A stretch of DNA of 64,000 bases from Primula veris (taxonomy: Eukaryota > Streptophyta > Magnoliopsida > Ericales > Primulaceae), in NCBI GenBank assembly GCA_963682055.1, contig OY821744.1, positions 34,076,967 through 34,140,966 of the forward strand. Reading direction: 5' to 3'. The number at the start of each line of letters is the position of its first letter. Position 1 is the first letter of the stretch. Below are positions 24,398 to 36,200 of the stretch, piece by piece. The notes under the pieces were generated by a model. The model was not told the DNA's origin and made no database searches. It worked only from the letters and a program-made list of their open reading frames with translations. The position numbers and the translations under genes are program-made.

Positions 24398-27300
24398 ATG
24401 ATGATATCACTACTTCCTATCTCGCCGGCACCTTGCTACGATCTCTGCCGCTGCAAACCCCGTCTCCGCAGCTTAATTGTCTCCGGTTCGGGTCAAAAAC
24501 CGCCCAAAACCCTGTTTCCAGGTGGATATAAACGGCCCGAGATCAAAACCCCGACACTTGTTCTTCGGTTAACTCCCGATGAAGTCCTCGGAGGAGCAAG
24601 AGAGGTGGGAGAGGGGTTGAGAGGAGAGAGAATGCGAGAGACGACCGGAGGAGAGAGAATGCAAGAGGGTGGAGAGATATCGGGAGAGAGAATCGGAGGA
24701 GAGAGATTGAGAGAGATATCGGGAGAGAGAATTGGAGGAGAGAGATTGGGAGAGACGATGGGACGAGAGAAATTGAGAGGAGAGAGATTGGGAGAGATTA
24801 TGGAGGGAGAGAGAATGGGAGTGATGGAGGAGGTGGATAGGGCGGTATCAGGACGAGTCGGGATAGTGGTAGTGGGAGGAGAGGGAAAAGGAGGAGGGAG
24901 ATTGTACGAGGCGGCGTGTGTGTTGAAGGAGGTGATTAGGGACCGGGCTTATTTGATGGTGTTTGATAGGGTTGATATTGCCGAGGCTGTTCTTGCCAAC
25001 GGCGTTGTGCTTTCTGATCATGGTATATATATATAACGAAACGCCTCATTTGGTTGCATCTTTTTAATGTTCCGCACATTTTTTTTGCTTGTTTTTGTTA
25101 TGATTTGTGTAATGGTTTTGTGTCTCGGCTTATTTTGTTACGACATACTATAACTTGTGTGCTTATGTTTATGTCACAATAAGGGTATCAATGCAACTAA
25201 GATTAATTAGTAAAAGAAAACGAAGCTCCAAATCCTTAAGTTAATACAAAACACCAAATAGGAAAAATGCTAGTTAATAGTACAAAACTGTATTAACCCA
25301 TATTTTATTCAGGGGCGATTAAGCTTAGTTTTGTTTGTATTAAATTTTGGTGGTTAGCTGGCTTCTTCGAAAATCTGGTTGGAAAAGATGAAATTTTGTT
25401 CAGTTGAAACCAACTTTTTTACCCGACTGCTTAAAAATTACAGACGAATTGTTTGTTATCCTGTTGATGCCTGAGTTTAGGAGATTGAATATAAAAAAGC
25501 GTGAGATAATTCATGAGGGCCATGTTTGTTTACATTATAAGGAGGGGTATACGATTAATTATCCCAATGGCCCCACTTAATAATTTGTTTGGGAGACCAT
25601 TTGTCAATATGTATTAAAAGTGGTATTGGACTATTACATGTATAATAATAGGGGGTTTGCGGTCTTTAGTTTGATCTTTTATTAATCTGATTAGATAGAT
25701 CCACCCCGGTTGATCTCGTATCATTATCCTATCCGGCAAACAAACATGGCCGTGGTATAATGTGATTGTTAATGCACTCCTCTCTGGTCAAGGTTACTTA
25801 TGTTAATCAAAGGTAAAGTCCTCTTGGATAAAAAAATAACAACCAATTCTGCCAAAATCTAGCTTAAATTCTGGCCTTTTAAGTTCTTGTATAATGCTTC
25901 ACTTCAACTTCTTTAAAGCAAGAGTTAGGAAAGGTCTTTGAATTGAATTTCAGAATGCTGCAATAAGCCCAGTGAACGACTGATAGCTTATGCATTGTGC
26001 TAATGCTTTGTTGGAATTCGGTCAGATGATTTGATTTCCAATTGTTTGCAGTTACTGTTATTTGTGAAGTTGCATTGTCGCCTAATACTTGATATTTTTT
26101 CCTTCTAGAGGTATTTCAACTAAGTCATGGTGTCAGTTTTGTCAACAAACCTTATCCATAAAGATACCTAGCGCAAATTAATGGTTTCAGGTCAGTGAAA
26201 CAGTTACCTATTTGGCGGTGTTACAATTTAGGTGAAGAGCACGCATCTGCACCTGTGAATTACTTGAATTTGATTTCAATTTTTAAAAAATTGTTACTTC
26301 CGTAACTGTTGAAGTGCATTCAACTTTCTAATTTTCTACTTACCCAAAGAAAAACCTACTATTGCTTGGCAGACCTTTGGTAGGTAATCCCAGATAATGC
26401 AACAAAATGATATCGGATTGTTGAAGTTCTTGGTTTTATCAAATTTCTTGTTGATTCAATAACTCTGGATATTTTCCCTCACCAGATCTTATTGAAGTAA
26501 AAAGCATATTCAAGATAATGTTGTCGATGCTATATTTTAGTTATAGGTGGAATATTAAGATTATATAGACTATTAATGTATTATTTTCATTTCTTAGGTC
26601 TTCCTACCATAGTAGCCAGAAACACCATGATGGGTTCCAGATCTGATTCAGTACTTCTTCCTCTAATAGCAAGAAAAGTGTCAAATCTAAAATCTGCTTT
26701 GATTGCATCTAATTCTGAAGGTGCTGATTTCCTCATATATGACGTTGATAGAGAGAAACACACAGATTCACCTATGAATTTGATTTTTGAGGGTGTAAAA
26801 GTTCCTACTTTTGTCACAATCTCTTCTCTTGGAGTCAACACAGCTGAAAAATTAGCAAAGCTTGGGGCTGGTGGATTTGTGGTTTCATTGGAAGAATTAA
26901 AACTGTTCACTAATGAAGTTATGAGTAATCTGTTTCCCACTTCAATTGAAATGAATTTGAATAGGAACATTAAGTTTGAAAGTACTCACGAGGTCAAGTC
27001 GCTGAATGTGGGTAGCGGCTTTATAAAAAAGACAGCGACGGGTTTCAAACAACTAGAAGACAAAGAAAACCAGTTGGTAGAGAGAGAGAAGTCATTGATG
27101 GGTGAAGTTATAAACGCCGTCCAAGGAACTGTACCACTGGTGATCTTCTTACATTATAAACTATTTGGTAGTTGAAGTTAACTTCTCATGTAGTTTTAAT
27201 TTCTTTAATTGTTTATTCTCCTACTTATGTAGGGCAATTTTATTTTGTGAACAGATGGAGGAAGTTTCGCTTCTTGTTGATGCTGTTTCTCAACTTGATC

Positions 27301-30300
27301 AGCCATTTATGCTGGTTATAGTGGTAATTGTGTGCTGAACTTCATCAAATTCTGGTTCCAGGGATATTCATTGGTATTAGCTCTATATTTGAAATAAAAC
27401 CTTAAGTTCTACTCTTTACATTTTATATAAGTGGCTTTAATATTGGCTATCACAGTTTAAGTTCACTTTGTCAAAGATTCTTAGCAAATAAATTCTTTAG
27501 GTTGCCAAATTAGAGATGCATTAGACTTATTTTCTGATGAGATATTATGATATGTCTACTGAGATATATTTATAAGATGTAAATTTAGGGACGTGGGCAC
27601 CTATCCTATTTTTTATCAGTCCCTGCACTTGAAATTACTGGCAATAAGTCAACTTTATGTTGAGTGTGTTTGGAAGTTTTCCACTTTTATCTCCTTCACT
27701 TTTATCAAAGATAAATCCCAAGTTTTTTCCTCTCTTTTCTTATATACTTTACACAAGAGTTGGCTAAGTGTTAACTGGCAATGTGTTAAAAGAGGTGCTA
27801 AATGAATCTCTTCACGTCGGATTTGTACAGTAATAGGTCATGCTATTCCAATTTTTTATTATAATGAATTCAAAGTTAAGCATTATGCTAGAATATCGTT
27901 CATGCCATGGATGTATATTTGTGCTTATTTTTTGTGTTGCTCCTGAGAACGTTTTGTTCTTACATGTTTTCTGTATGTGTGATTTAAACTTATGAGGGTC
28001 GTATCTCTTGATTTCATCAGGGAGAATTTAATTCGGGGAAGTCTACTGTAATAAATGCGTTGCTTGGGAATAAGTACATGGAAGATGGAGTTGTTCCCAC
28101 AACCAATGAAATCACCTTTTTACGTTATTCTGAGTCGGATTCTAGCGACCGCCACCGCTGCGAGAGACATCCCGATGGCCAGTACATATGCTTTTTGCCA
28201 TCACCGATTCTTAAAGAAGTGAGTTTTTCATTTCTAGAATCTAAATTATATCTCACATTTTTTTTTTATTATACATGTTATAGCTGAAAGGCTGGGATCA
28301 ACTCGCTTAATACTAAATTTTACTCCCTCCCCATATTGTTGGGGGTGTATAAGGAAAAAAATGGTTTTAGGGAAAATCCACCGTGCTTCACTTTTTGTGT
28401 CAAACCATATATTTTCTTGATTTATAATAGCAAGTCTTCATTAATGTCTTTGGGTAAGGGTGAGTTTGGGATGTGATATAATGTACTTCCATTTCGAAAG
28501 TGCCCTAGTAAAATAGGATACCGTAATAAGGTATTTTGTGCAAAAAAGAATAAAAGAAGGGATCCATCCTGGTGTAGCAACGCCTATTGTATGTTTGCTA
28601 TATAGAAGCAATTCTTTCGTATATGGCAGCAATTGATTTTTTTTAATATATATGGTCAGATGATTATTGTGGATACCCCAGGCACTAATGTTATTCTCCA
28701 GCGTCAACAACGTTTAACTGAAGAATTTGTCCCCCGTGCAGACTTGCTTCTTTTTGTCATGTCAGCTGATCGGCCATTAACAGAAAGTGAGGTATGTTCT
28801 TTTAAAAAGATATTTTTATTGAGAGAAAGAGGGGGGGGGGGGGGGGGGGGGGGGGCTCTTTCTCCTTCTTAGCTGATATATTTCTTAGAAACATAAAGCA
28901 AAAGTGGTGAACTTTTAACAAATGTGAGTTATGGTGCTTTTCAGGTTGCATTTCTATGCTACACTCAGCAATGGAAGAAAAAGGTGGTGTTTGTTTTGAA
29001 TAAAGCTGATCTTTATCAGAATTCTGATGAGGTTAGATCTTACATTTCTTTGTTCATATTCCTGTCTGTATATTCGTTGACACGTAATAGCCATGCGTTG
29101 TACTTTCTAGCTTTTATCATCCTCTGCGTTTTCCCATCCCTGCTAATAGGCATATGGCAAGTGGCTGGCTTTCTTATAAACATTTTTGACGCGGAAAGAC
29201 CTAAGACCTACTCACACAAGATTTTCTTATGAACCTTTTAATGAAGAAAAGATCTACTCACACAATATTTTCATTTCCCCCTTTGTTATTTATAATGCAT
29301 ACATCTGTTAACTTTTAAGAAAGTAAGCTGAACTTTTTATGCTGGAATCAAAGTTTGATTCACGCAGCATTGGAGCTTTTAACTTTAGAGGCCTCAAAAC
29401 CTGAAACGCTCAGCATTTAAGCTGGTTAACCAGATACCATCTAGCTTTAAGTTAAAAAGAAGAAGAAAAAACCGCGCTTAAGCTGCAACCAGTTAAGAAC
29501 CGACTTTTTTCAGGTCATCAAAAAACATTTTTTAGCTTAAATCCCTGGCTGAGTTTCATAAGAAGAACCTTATATCCTATTTGAGATTTTTTTTAATAAA
29601 CGCCATGCATTGGTGCAGCTTCAGGAGGCTATTATATTCATCAAAGAAAATGCTCAGAAATTTCTAAATACAGAAAATATAAAGTTATATCCTGTATCAG
29701 CACGAACTGCTCTCAGGGCAAAACTTTCAGAATCTTCCCATTCTCAAAGAGGGGGTGAACAATGGATAACCCACAGTTTCGATGAACTTGAGAAGTTCTT
29801 GTATAGCTTTCTAGATGGAACTACAAGTACAGGAATTGAAAGAATTAGGCTTAAACTTGAAACACCTATTGCAATTGCCGAGCAATTACTTTCTGCTTGT
29901 CAGAAAATCGTTAGCGGGAGTTGTGAGCAAGCCAAACGGGACTTATTGACAGTAAATAAATTAGTTGAAAGTGTTGACGGTTATAAAATGAAGATGGAAA
30001 GTGAGAGTATTCCGTGGAAGAGACAGACTTTATCACTGGTACGTATTCTGAACCTTTGTTTTTTGTAGCTTATAAGCTCAGTTCTTTTGCTTTCTTTGCT
30101 TAGAACATAGGCTGCATTTAATTGGTCAACTTAAATTCTGAGCTTTTGTTTTTTTAGCCTCAATAAGCTAGAAAACATAAGCTGAATGAACTAGCTTTAC
30201 TCAACCTAGTCCGCTTTAGGTTTTGTTTTGTTTCATCTTTATGCTCTGGTTATGATTGTTTTTTTGCTTTAAAGCTAGATCAAATGTGGTGACCAGCTTA

Positions 30301-32621
30301 ATATCTAAGCTTTTAGGGATTTTGCCCTGGAAAAACTAGAAGCTTAAAGCTTAATGGACCCATTTTCTCTCCCAGCCTCTAGAAATCCATCTTATTTTTT
30401 TTTAAAGCTGCGGCCAAACAAGGCCTTAGTGTACCTAACCAGTGCGTTCTGCTCAGTGTTGAATTTATTGCGACTTCTTTTATCATCCAAAATTGCTTAT
30501 ACGAGTAAATATGCAGATTGACAGTACACAAACACGTATTTTCAAGGTCATAGAATCAACTTTGCGAGTATCAAATCTCAATCTTGTAGCTTCATATGCC
30601 TTCAAAGAAAATTCTGCTCCAATTTCAGCTACTTCAAGTGTGCAATATGACATTATTAGCCCTGCACTTTCTGATGCACAAGTAAGTGAATTGCTCTTAG
30701 CACTTGTCTCTGAAATTTACTTTCTCGAGATGTACTAGTATACCCTCTCTTTTTTTTATGTTACTTTAGAGACTAGACCTAATATGATGTCGAAGTTGAA
30801 AACTCGCGTTTAGCCTGAGGAATGCTGAGTGTAGTTTGCTCAGTTTTCCTCTTTGGTTGACTACATTATTGCTTAATACTACTAAATAGAACATATTGTT
30901 TTAGCTGGGATCAAATTTAACTGTGTTCTAACCTGTATTCTTTTGCCATTTCTTTCCCCTGGGATGAACAAATTCTGACTTTTTTTTTAAATTTTGGGTG
31001 CTGTTCATAATGTAGAAACTAATTGGGGAATATTTGATATGGTTGCAATCAAGCAATGCTGAAGAAGGAACAGTGTATCTGGAATCTTTTGAGAAAAAAT
31101 GGTCATCGCTTGTTAAATCAACAAAAACGGCCCCATTGGTGAATAATGAACTGATGAGCATAAAACACAGACACAGCATAAAGGTGATAGAGAATTTCAG
31201 TGCGGCAGCTGCTTCAAAATTGTTTGATCAAGAAATTCGTGAAGTGGTGAGTTTATCTATTATAGAGAATTTGTGTTCGCCTATACATCAAGTTATTATT
31301 AATAACATCAAGTTATTATAACTTCAGTGTTGGTGATGGTGCACACAATTTCATATTTTCTTAGTATTGAAGTTGTCATCAAACTCTACTACCTTTTCTG
31401 CATAAAAAGTAGTAGAGTAGCCACTATCTATGGAGTGTTATTAAGATAACTCAGGATTTTTTTCTCCCAAGTTGATCTCTTTAATTTTCTTGTATCGGAT
31501 TATGTTGGTTTCTGACGTCTGACCTCTCAATTTAAAATTTGATTATAATAAAAAAGTAATTGACTAGCCATTGTGATTGATACATCAGAAAAATAAAATG
31601 AAATGGTATGTAGCTAATTATTAAAATATTATTTTATTTCTTTTTTGTAAATCAGTTCTTGAGTACTTTTGGTGGACTCGGAGCAGCGGGTCTCTCTGCA
31701 TCACTACTCACATCAGTGCTACCTACCACTCTGGAAGATCTTCTTGCTCTCGGCCTTTGTTCTGCTGGAGGGTATATGAAATTTGCCTTTTTAATTATAG
31801 CAGATTTTTCAATAATTGCTACATATCACGAAAACGAATAAAAGAAGGAAACTTTATTATACAAAATTTGAAATCCGTGTTTAACTTTGTGAAACCTTTG
31901 TTTTCAAATTTGGGGTGAATTAAAGAATTAGTCGCCATACTTAGAGAAAAGCTTGGATTTGGTACTTAATACTTTTCAGTTGCGACACAATTGGTCCTCA
32001 TACTTTTGGGTCTTCAATCAAACAGTACTGGTCCCCATAGTTTGAGTAAGTTACACCCATAGTCTCTTCCCATGGGAACCAATAGTGTTATACATGAAAA
32101 CCACTTGTGTGACCTTTTGTGAATATGAGGACCCTTATTGTAACTTTCTCAAAATACAGGTACCAAGTACCATTAGTTTTTCAATTGAGGGTATGAGGAC
32201 CAAATAGTAATTCTACCTTAAGTACGGGAACCATTAGTGTTTTGTTCAAACTGGGGCTTAATTACCTAATTACAGGGGCTAGTGTTATACTTCACCCTTA
32301 ATTATTGTGAAAATAACACATGATTTGGTGTACAGATTGTTTTCGGTCTCAAATTTTCCGGGCCGTAGGCAAAAGATGGTCGATAAAATAAAAAGAGCCG
32401 CTGATCTCTTGACACGAGAACTAGAAGAGTCTATGGAGAAAGATCTCCTTGAGGCAACTGAGAATCTCGAAAACTTTGTAAAGCTCGTTGGTAAGCCTTA
32501 TCAAGATTTAGCACAGAGTAGATTAGACGAACTTTTGGAGGCGGAGAGAAAATTAATTGATGTTGAGAAAAAACTTGAAATATTAAAGATTGAAATTCAA
32601 AATATCCATGTATCCCTATAG
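24398..32621 (+). CDS. FZL: FZO-like dynamin-family GTPase, chloroplastic (FZL)
   Basis: Eleven exons: 24398-25022, 26598-27139, 27255-27323, 28021-28218, 28660-28791, 28945-29031, 29619-30038, 30517-30681, 31016-31246, 31656-31771, 32336-32621. All are GT-AG and in frame, giving about 956 residues; the Arabidopsis protein is about 912 by recollection. FZL is a plastid membrane GTPase that affects thylakoid and chloroplast shape. A transit region precedes the FPGGYKRPE motif (40-48), followed by a thiamine-phosphate-synthase-like segment. The GTPase motifs are G1 GEFNSGKST (413-421), G3 DTPG (483-486) and G4 NKAD (541-544). Hydrophobic, probably membrane-inserted residues lie near 827-865, followed by a C-terminal coiled coil. 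Met 1 and Met 2 are adjacent, so either could start. The oddity is a Gly/Glu/Arg-rich insertion at about 66-143. Confidence 0.95.
24593..24826 (+). repeat. In-frame GAGAGA minisatellite in FZL exon 1
   Basis: Purine-rich units (GGAGAGAGA with ATTGGGAGAG or AATCGGAGG) repeat in frame and encode GERIGGERL/GEISGERIG-like copies. This adds about 70 residues between the DEVLGG and EEVDRAV segments, where relatives have only a few. It is uninterrupted by stops. Confidence 0.85.
28831..28855 (+). repeat. Poly-G tract, 25 G, in FZL intron 5
   Basis: Twenty-five consecutive G follow GAGAGAAAGA, within a 153-bp intron. The tract lies on the transcribed-sense strand, so the pre-mRNA would carry it. Confidence 0.9.
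29310..29510. mobile_element. AGCTTTTAAGC-family MITE in FZL intron 6
   Basis: It has TTTAAGAAAGTAAGCTGAA at the left and GCGCTTAAGCTGCAACCA at the right, with AAGCTGG motifs between. A related copy lies in intron 7 (30110-30428) and ends AAAGCTGCGGCCAAACAAGG. Confidence 0.55.
31913..32297. mobile_element. MITE in FZL intron 10
   Basis: The ends are inverted GGGTGAATTAAAG and, read in reverse, GGGTGAAGTATAAC. The interior has mirrored GGTACTTAATACTTTTC/GGTACCAAGTACC and TATGAGGACC motifs. No clear target duplication is visible. Confidence 0.6.
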
Positions 32622-32704
32622 CACAAAATTTGATACTCATTAAGACCATCCATGATGATGGTCTAGAAAAGTGCAATGAGCCATTGTAATGACACTTCAT
32701 AGAT

Positions 32705-33030
32705 AGTATAAAATCTGTGTTATAGTCTTATAGATAGATTATAGGCTTGGTTTCATCAAAATTCGTTAATTGCGGTGTATTCTGAAACCGAGTCTTGTAT
32801 GGTGACTTGCATGGGTTAATATGGCTTCTAGTTCTTTGCATTAAAGTTTCTGTTGAGCACTTAAGTTGATACTATAAAATCCTTGTGTTGTAGATGCATT
32901 ATAGGCTTGGTTTCATCGGAAAATTCGTTAATGGCAGTGTATCCTACCGAATCTTGTATGATGACTTTCATGTGTTAATATGGCTTCTAGTTCTTAGCAT
33001 GAACGTTTCTATTGAGCACACTTAAGTTGA
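32705..33030. repeat. Two tandem copies of a 160-bp unit downstream of FZL
   Basis: ATAGGCTTGGTTTCATC occurs at 32741 and again at 32901. Both copies continue to TTAATATGGCTTCTAGTTCTT and TTGAGCAC. The unit lies in the likely 3' UTR or terminator of FZL, in the 641-bp gap before the convergent TT8 stop. Confidence 0.85.
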
Positions 33031-33262
33031 TCTATTCCGAAAACTTACCAGTCTCGCAGCTCGTTGTTCGTTGTGTATATATTCGTACATCTTGCTTCAT
33101 TTTCTATTCCTTTTAGAACCTCAAGTTCCACACAGTAACTAGATAATACTCTAGTCAGTACATTATTTCACTAATCCCAGCCTCAAATTATAAAGGATGG
33201 GAAATTAGGGGGAACCCCCTTTATAGTTACAAAGAGACTTTACATGTAACATGTCAAATGAG

Positions 33263-36200
33263 TTATAAATACTGAGGAATTATTTTGTTAATTTCCCTTT
33301 TCACTTCTACAATGCTTGGTTTCTTCCCATTAATGTTTTCCTTCACCTGAATATCCACATCAAAACAAATAACATTCCATCAGCAGTTGCTGCTATAGCC
33401 CAAAATCACAGAAACCTTGTTTGTTACACAAAACCTTTTATACTTTTTCTTTGAAAAAATTTCTTTCCCACGACCTAAAAAATTATAAACTTTTCATTGC
33501 AAAAACTTATACACTACTTTTTAGATTATGTTACTGTAATATTTTTCAATTTACAGTGACCATTTATAATACAATCCTTATGATTCAAATATAAAAGAAC
33601 TTATTTTTCTTCACTTTCACAGGAAATATACTTTTCTACCTATGAAAATATTACTAGAAACAATACCTTAGCTCTCATTTCCGCGACAAAAACTCCGTTG
33701 GTGAGTGAAGACTGAACTGCAGTGACCTCGATCTTGAGCTCCCGTAGCGCCACCATAACGTCGAGCAGCAATCCCTCCCTGTGGAAGCATTGCATCTCCA
33801 CCAAAGCATCGCTCTCAATAATCGACACTTGCACCTGCATTGTCACCCCTTCCACCGGCACAGGCGGGGGAACAAGTGATGGTGTAGGAGCAGGTGTCGA
33901 CTCCACCGCTCTAGGTTTCCCTACTCCCCCGCTCCCCTCCACTATCCTCATCTTTCTTTTATCGGTCTCGATGTTAGAGACTCCACTCCTCGGCTCCTTC
34001 AGCCCTGAGCTGCTCGTTCTAATAGGCGACGACTTAGATCGAGACGTCGCCTCCAGATCTTGTATCTTCTTAAGCAACTGTTTCAAGTACTCGATAGTGT
34101 CGCCTAATATCGAGGCCTTATCCATCTTGGTCACGAAAGGAACTAACGACCTCAATATTACAAATCGTTCGTTCAGCTTCTCCCTGCGTCTGCGCTCCGC
34201 CATGACGTGGTTGGCGCTCAGATCGTCTCCTTTCCTAAACGTTCTAGAAGCCGATGCATCAGTGGCAGGGATCTCGATGACGTGGCGCTTGGTGTGGAGG
34301 AAGGGAACTGTGAACAGGACGTACTTGAGGAGCCATTGGCCAGAGGTGTCGCCAGAGGGGGTGATGACGTGGCAATCAGAAAGGCGGTGTGGGGTCCACT
34401 TGGTGAATGAGGAGTGGGGAGAGTAGACGAGGTAGCCGGCGGTGGCTGCAATGGGAGACTCTGACCAACGGGTGGTAAGATGGTTGAGGATGTTGCTGAC
34501 TGTTTCTGAATAGTGTGTATCCTCTTGTATTAGTTTGTCAAGTACAGGACCTTCTGTGTAATTTTGAGATGTCAGTACATAACTACATATACTATCTTAG
34601 GAAAAATCAGTGTTTTAAAAAGCCAAATCTTCACTAAAAAGTTTGTGCAAGAGCTACATTAAAATCTTACGCTTATAGTTAGCCTCGGAAGCAGAAAATC
34701 GAGCTTTTTTAAGCTTTGAATCTAGGTTTTAACGAGTTTTGAATCGAGATTTTCTTACTATGAAGCGAGCTTTTAAGAACAGTAGGAAAAATTACAGGCA
34801 TATATCACACTACAATCTTGGTGCTCGTGGTTTGAAGAAAAGTATTTTTTTTTCGTTTCTTTTTGCTTCTTTTAGTGACTCCAAAATCATCACTTTTCTC
34901 AAAACCTCATAGAGGCAAGGATTGAAGTATCGAACCTGAGGGATGCGGTTGAAGACTATTACACAATGGATCCTCGATCCCAGACCATCTTCTGCTCGAC
35001 TCAGCCCTATATGACTCGTCCTGACGTTGGTGTAGACTCCCTCCGCCTTGGTTCGTCATTCCTAACAACTGAAAATCTGAATCCAAATTATTCGACCCAT
35101 CTTCTGGCGACCCGAGCCGTATGTCCTCAGACATTTCGAGTTGCATGAGCTCGCTAGGCTCGGCCTGAGCTGCAAGAGGGTTGATATGATCCTTTCTGTC
35201 CCCTATAGTCAGCCACAAGTCACCATTAATATTTTGAGTATTAAAAGGGAATAGAAATAACTATCAGTCAAGCTTTACATTATACCTAGATTGGATTCTT
35301 TACGGATATATGGAGAATGATAATCAAGTATTTTGAGACTTAAATATTAACTATCCATGCTCAGAATCTCTTTTGAATTTAGTTACCGATGGTCAATGAT
35401 GCTACTTATTTTTACCTTTTGTTTTTAACTTTGTTGCTCGGTGATACATTTATATGTATCGAATCTTAAACAAAAGCCATAAATTCAGATTTTTGACAAT
35501 TAAGTGCAATGATATATATTTAACAATAACTTTCCCACAGATATACTTAAATTAAAAATCAGGAAATGACAAAGCTGTAAAAAAGGTTGCATGAACAAGA
35601 CTTCTCTAGAGAAAAGGTAGACCTAGTTTAGCACAAAATCCAGAAAAAAAAGACTTCACTATCTAAAATTATGTAGGATTATTAGAGTTATCATGAGTCC
35701 AGTCTGCACATAACATGCAGTATCAGTTAAAAATAAACTTATTGAACGATAACTTTGTGTTTCCTGGAGCTTTAGTAGATTAGTATCTTAATATTAGGAT
35801 CTCCAAACACATAATATGTTCTCAAAACGGTTTCTGATCATTGCTTGAATGACGTTTTAACAATTGGATTCGCGATAGTAATCATATACTACCATATATA
35901 CATGCATATATATACATACCTTCAGCATTGCCTCGAGTGTCCGCCTCTGATTCAGACTCGTTGTCATTTTCCTCGTCCTCTTCTTCTTCCTCTTCCTCTT
36001 CTTCTTCTTCGTCATGTTCTTCGTCCTCCTCTATCTGGCTAGGGTTTTGAAGAGAACTGTCAAGGGAAGCGTATGTGGCTGGAAACAAAGGCGACTGGAT
36101 TGGGTTAGAAGTTGAGTGCTCGGAGAGGGCGGGCTTAGGTGGCGGCAGAAGGTGATGGTCTACAAAAAAGCTCTTTACTTGTTTTATGAATCCAATATCT

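Noticed and set aside
26587..26970. Minus-strand frame of 127 residues
   Set aside because: It is antisense to FZL exon 2, which matches the FZL family on the plus strand.
28321..28345. Stowaway-like CTCCCTCC start in FZL intron 4
   Set aside because: The sequence after the first eight bases does not fit and no partner end is visible.
33722..34426. Plus-strand frame of 234 residues
   Set aside because: It is antisense to TT8 exon 8, whose minus-strand frame encodes the bHLH and ACT-like domains.
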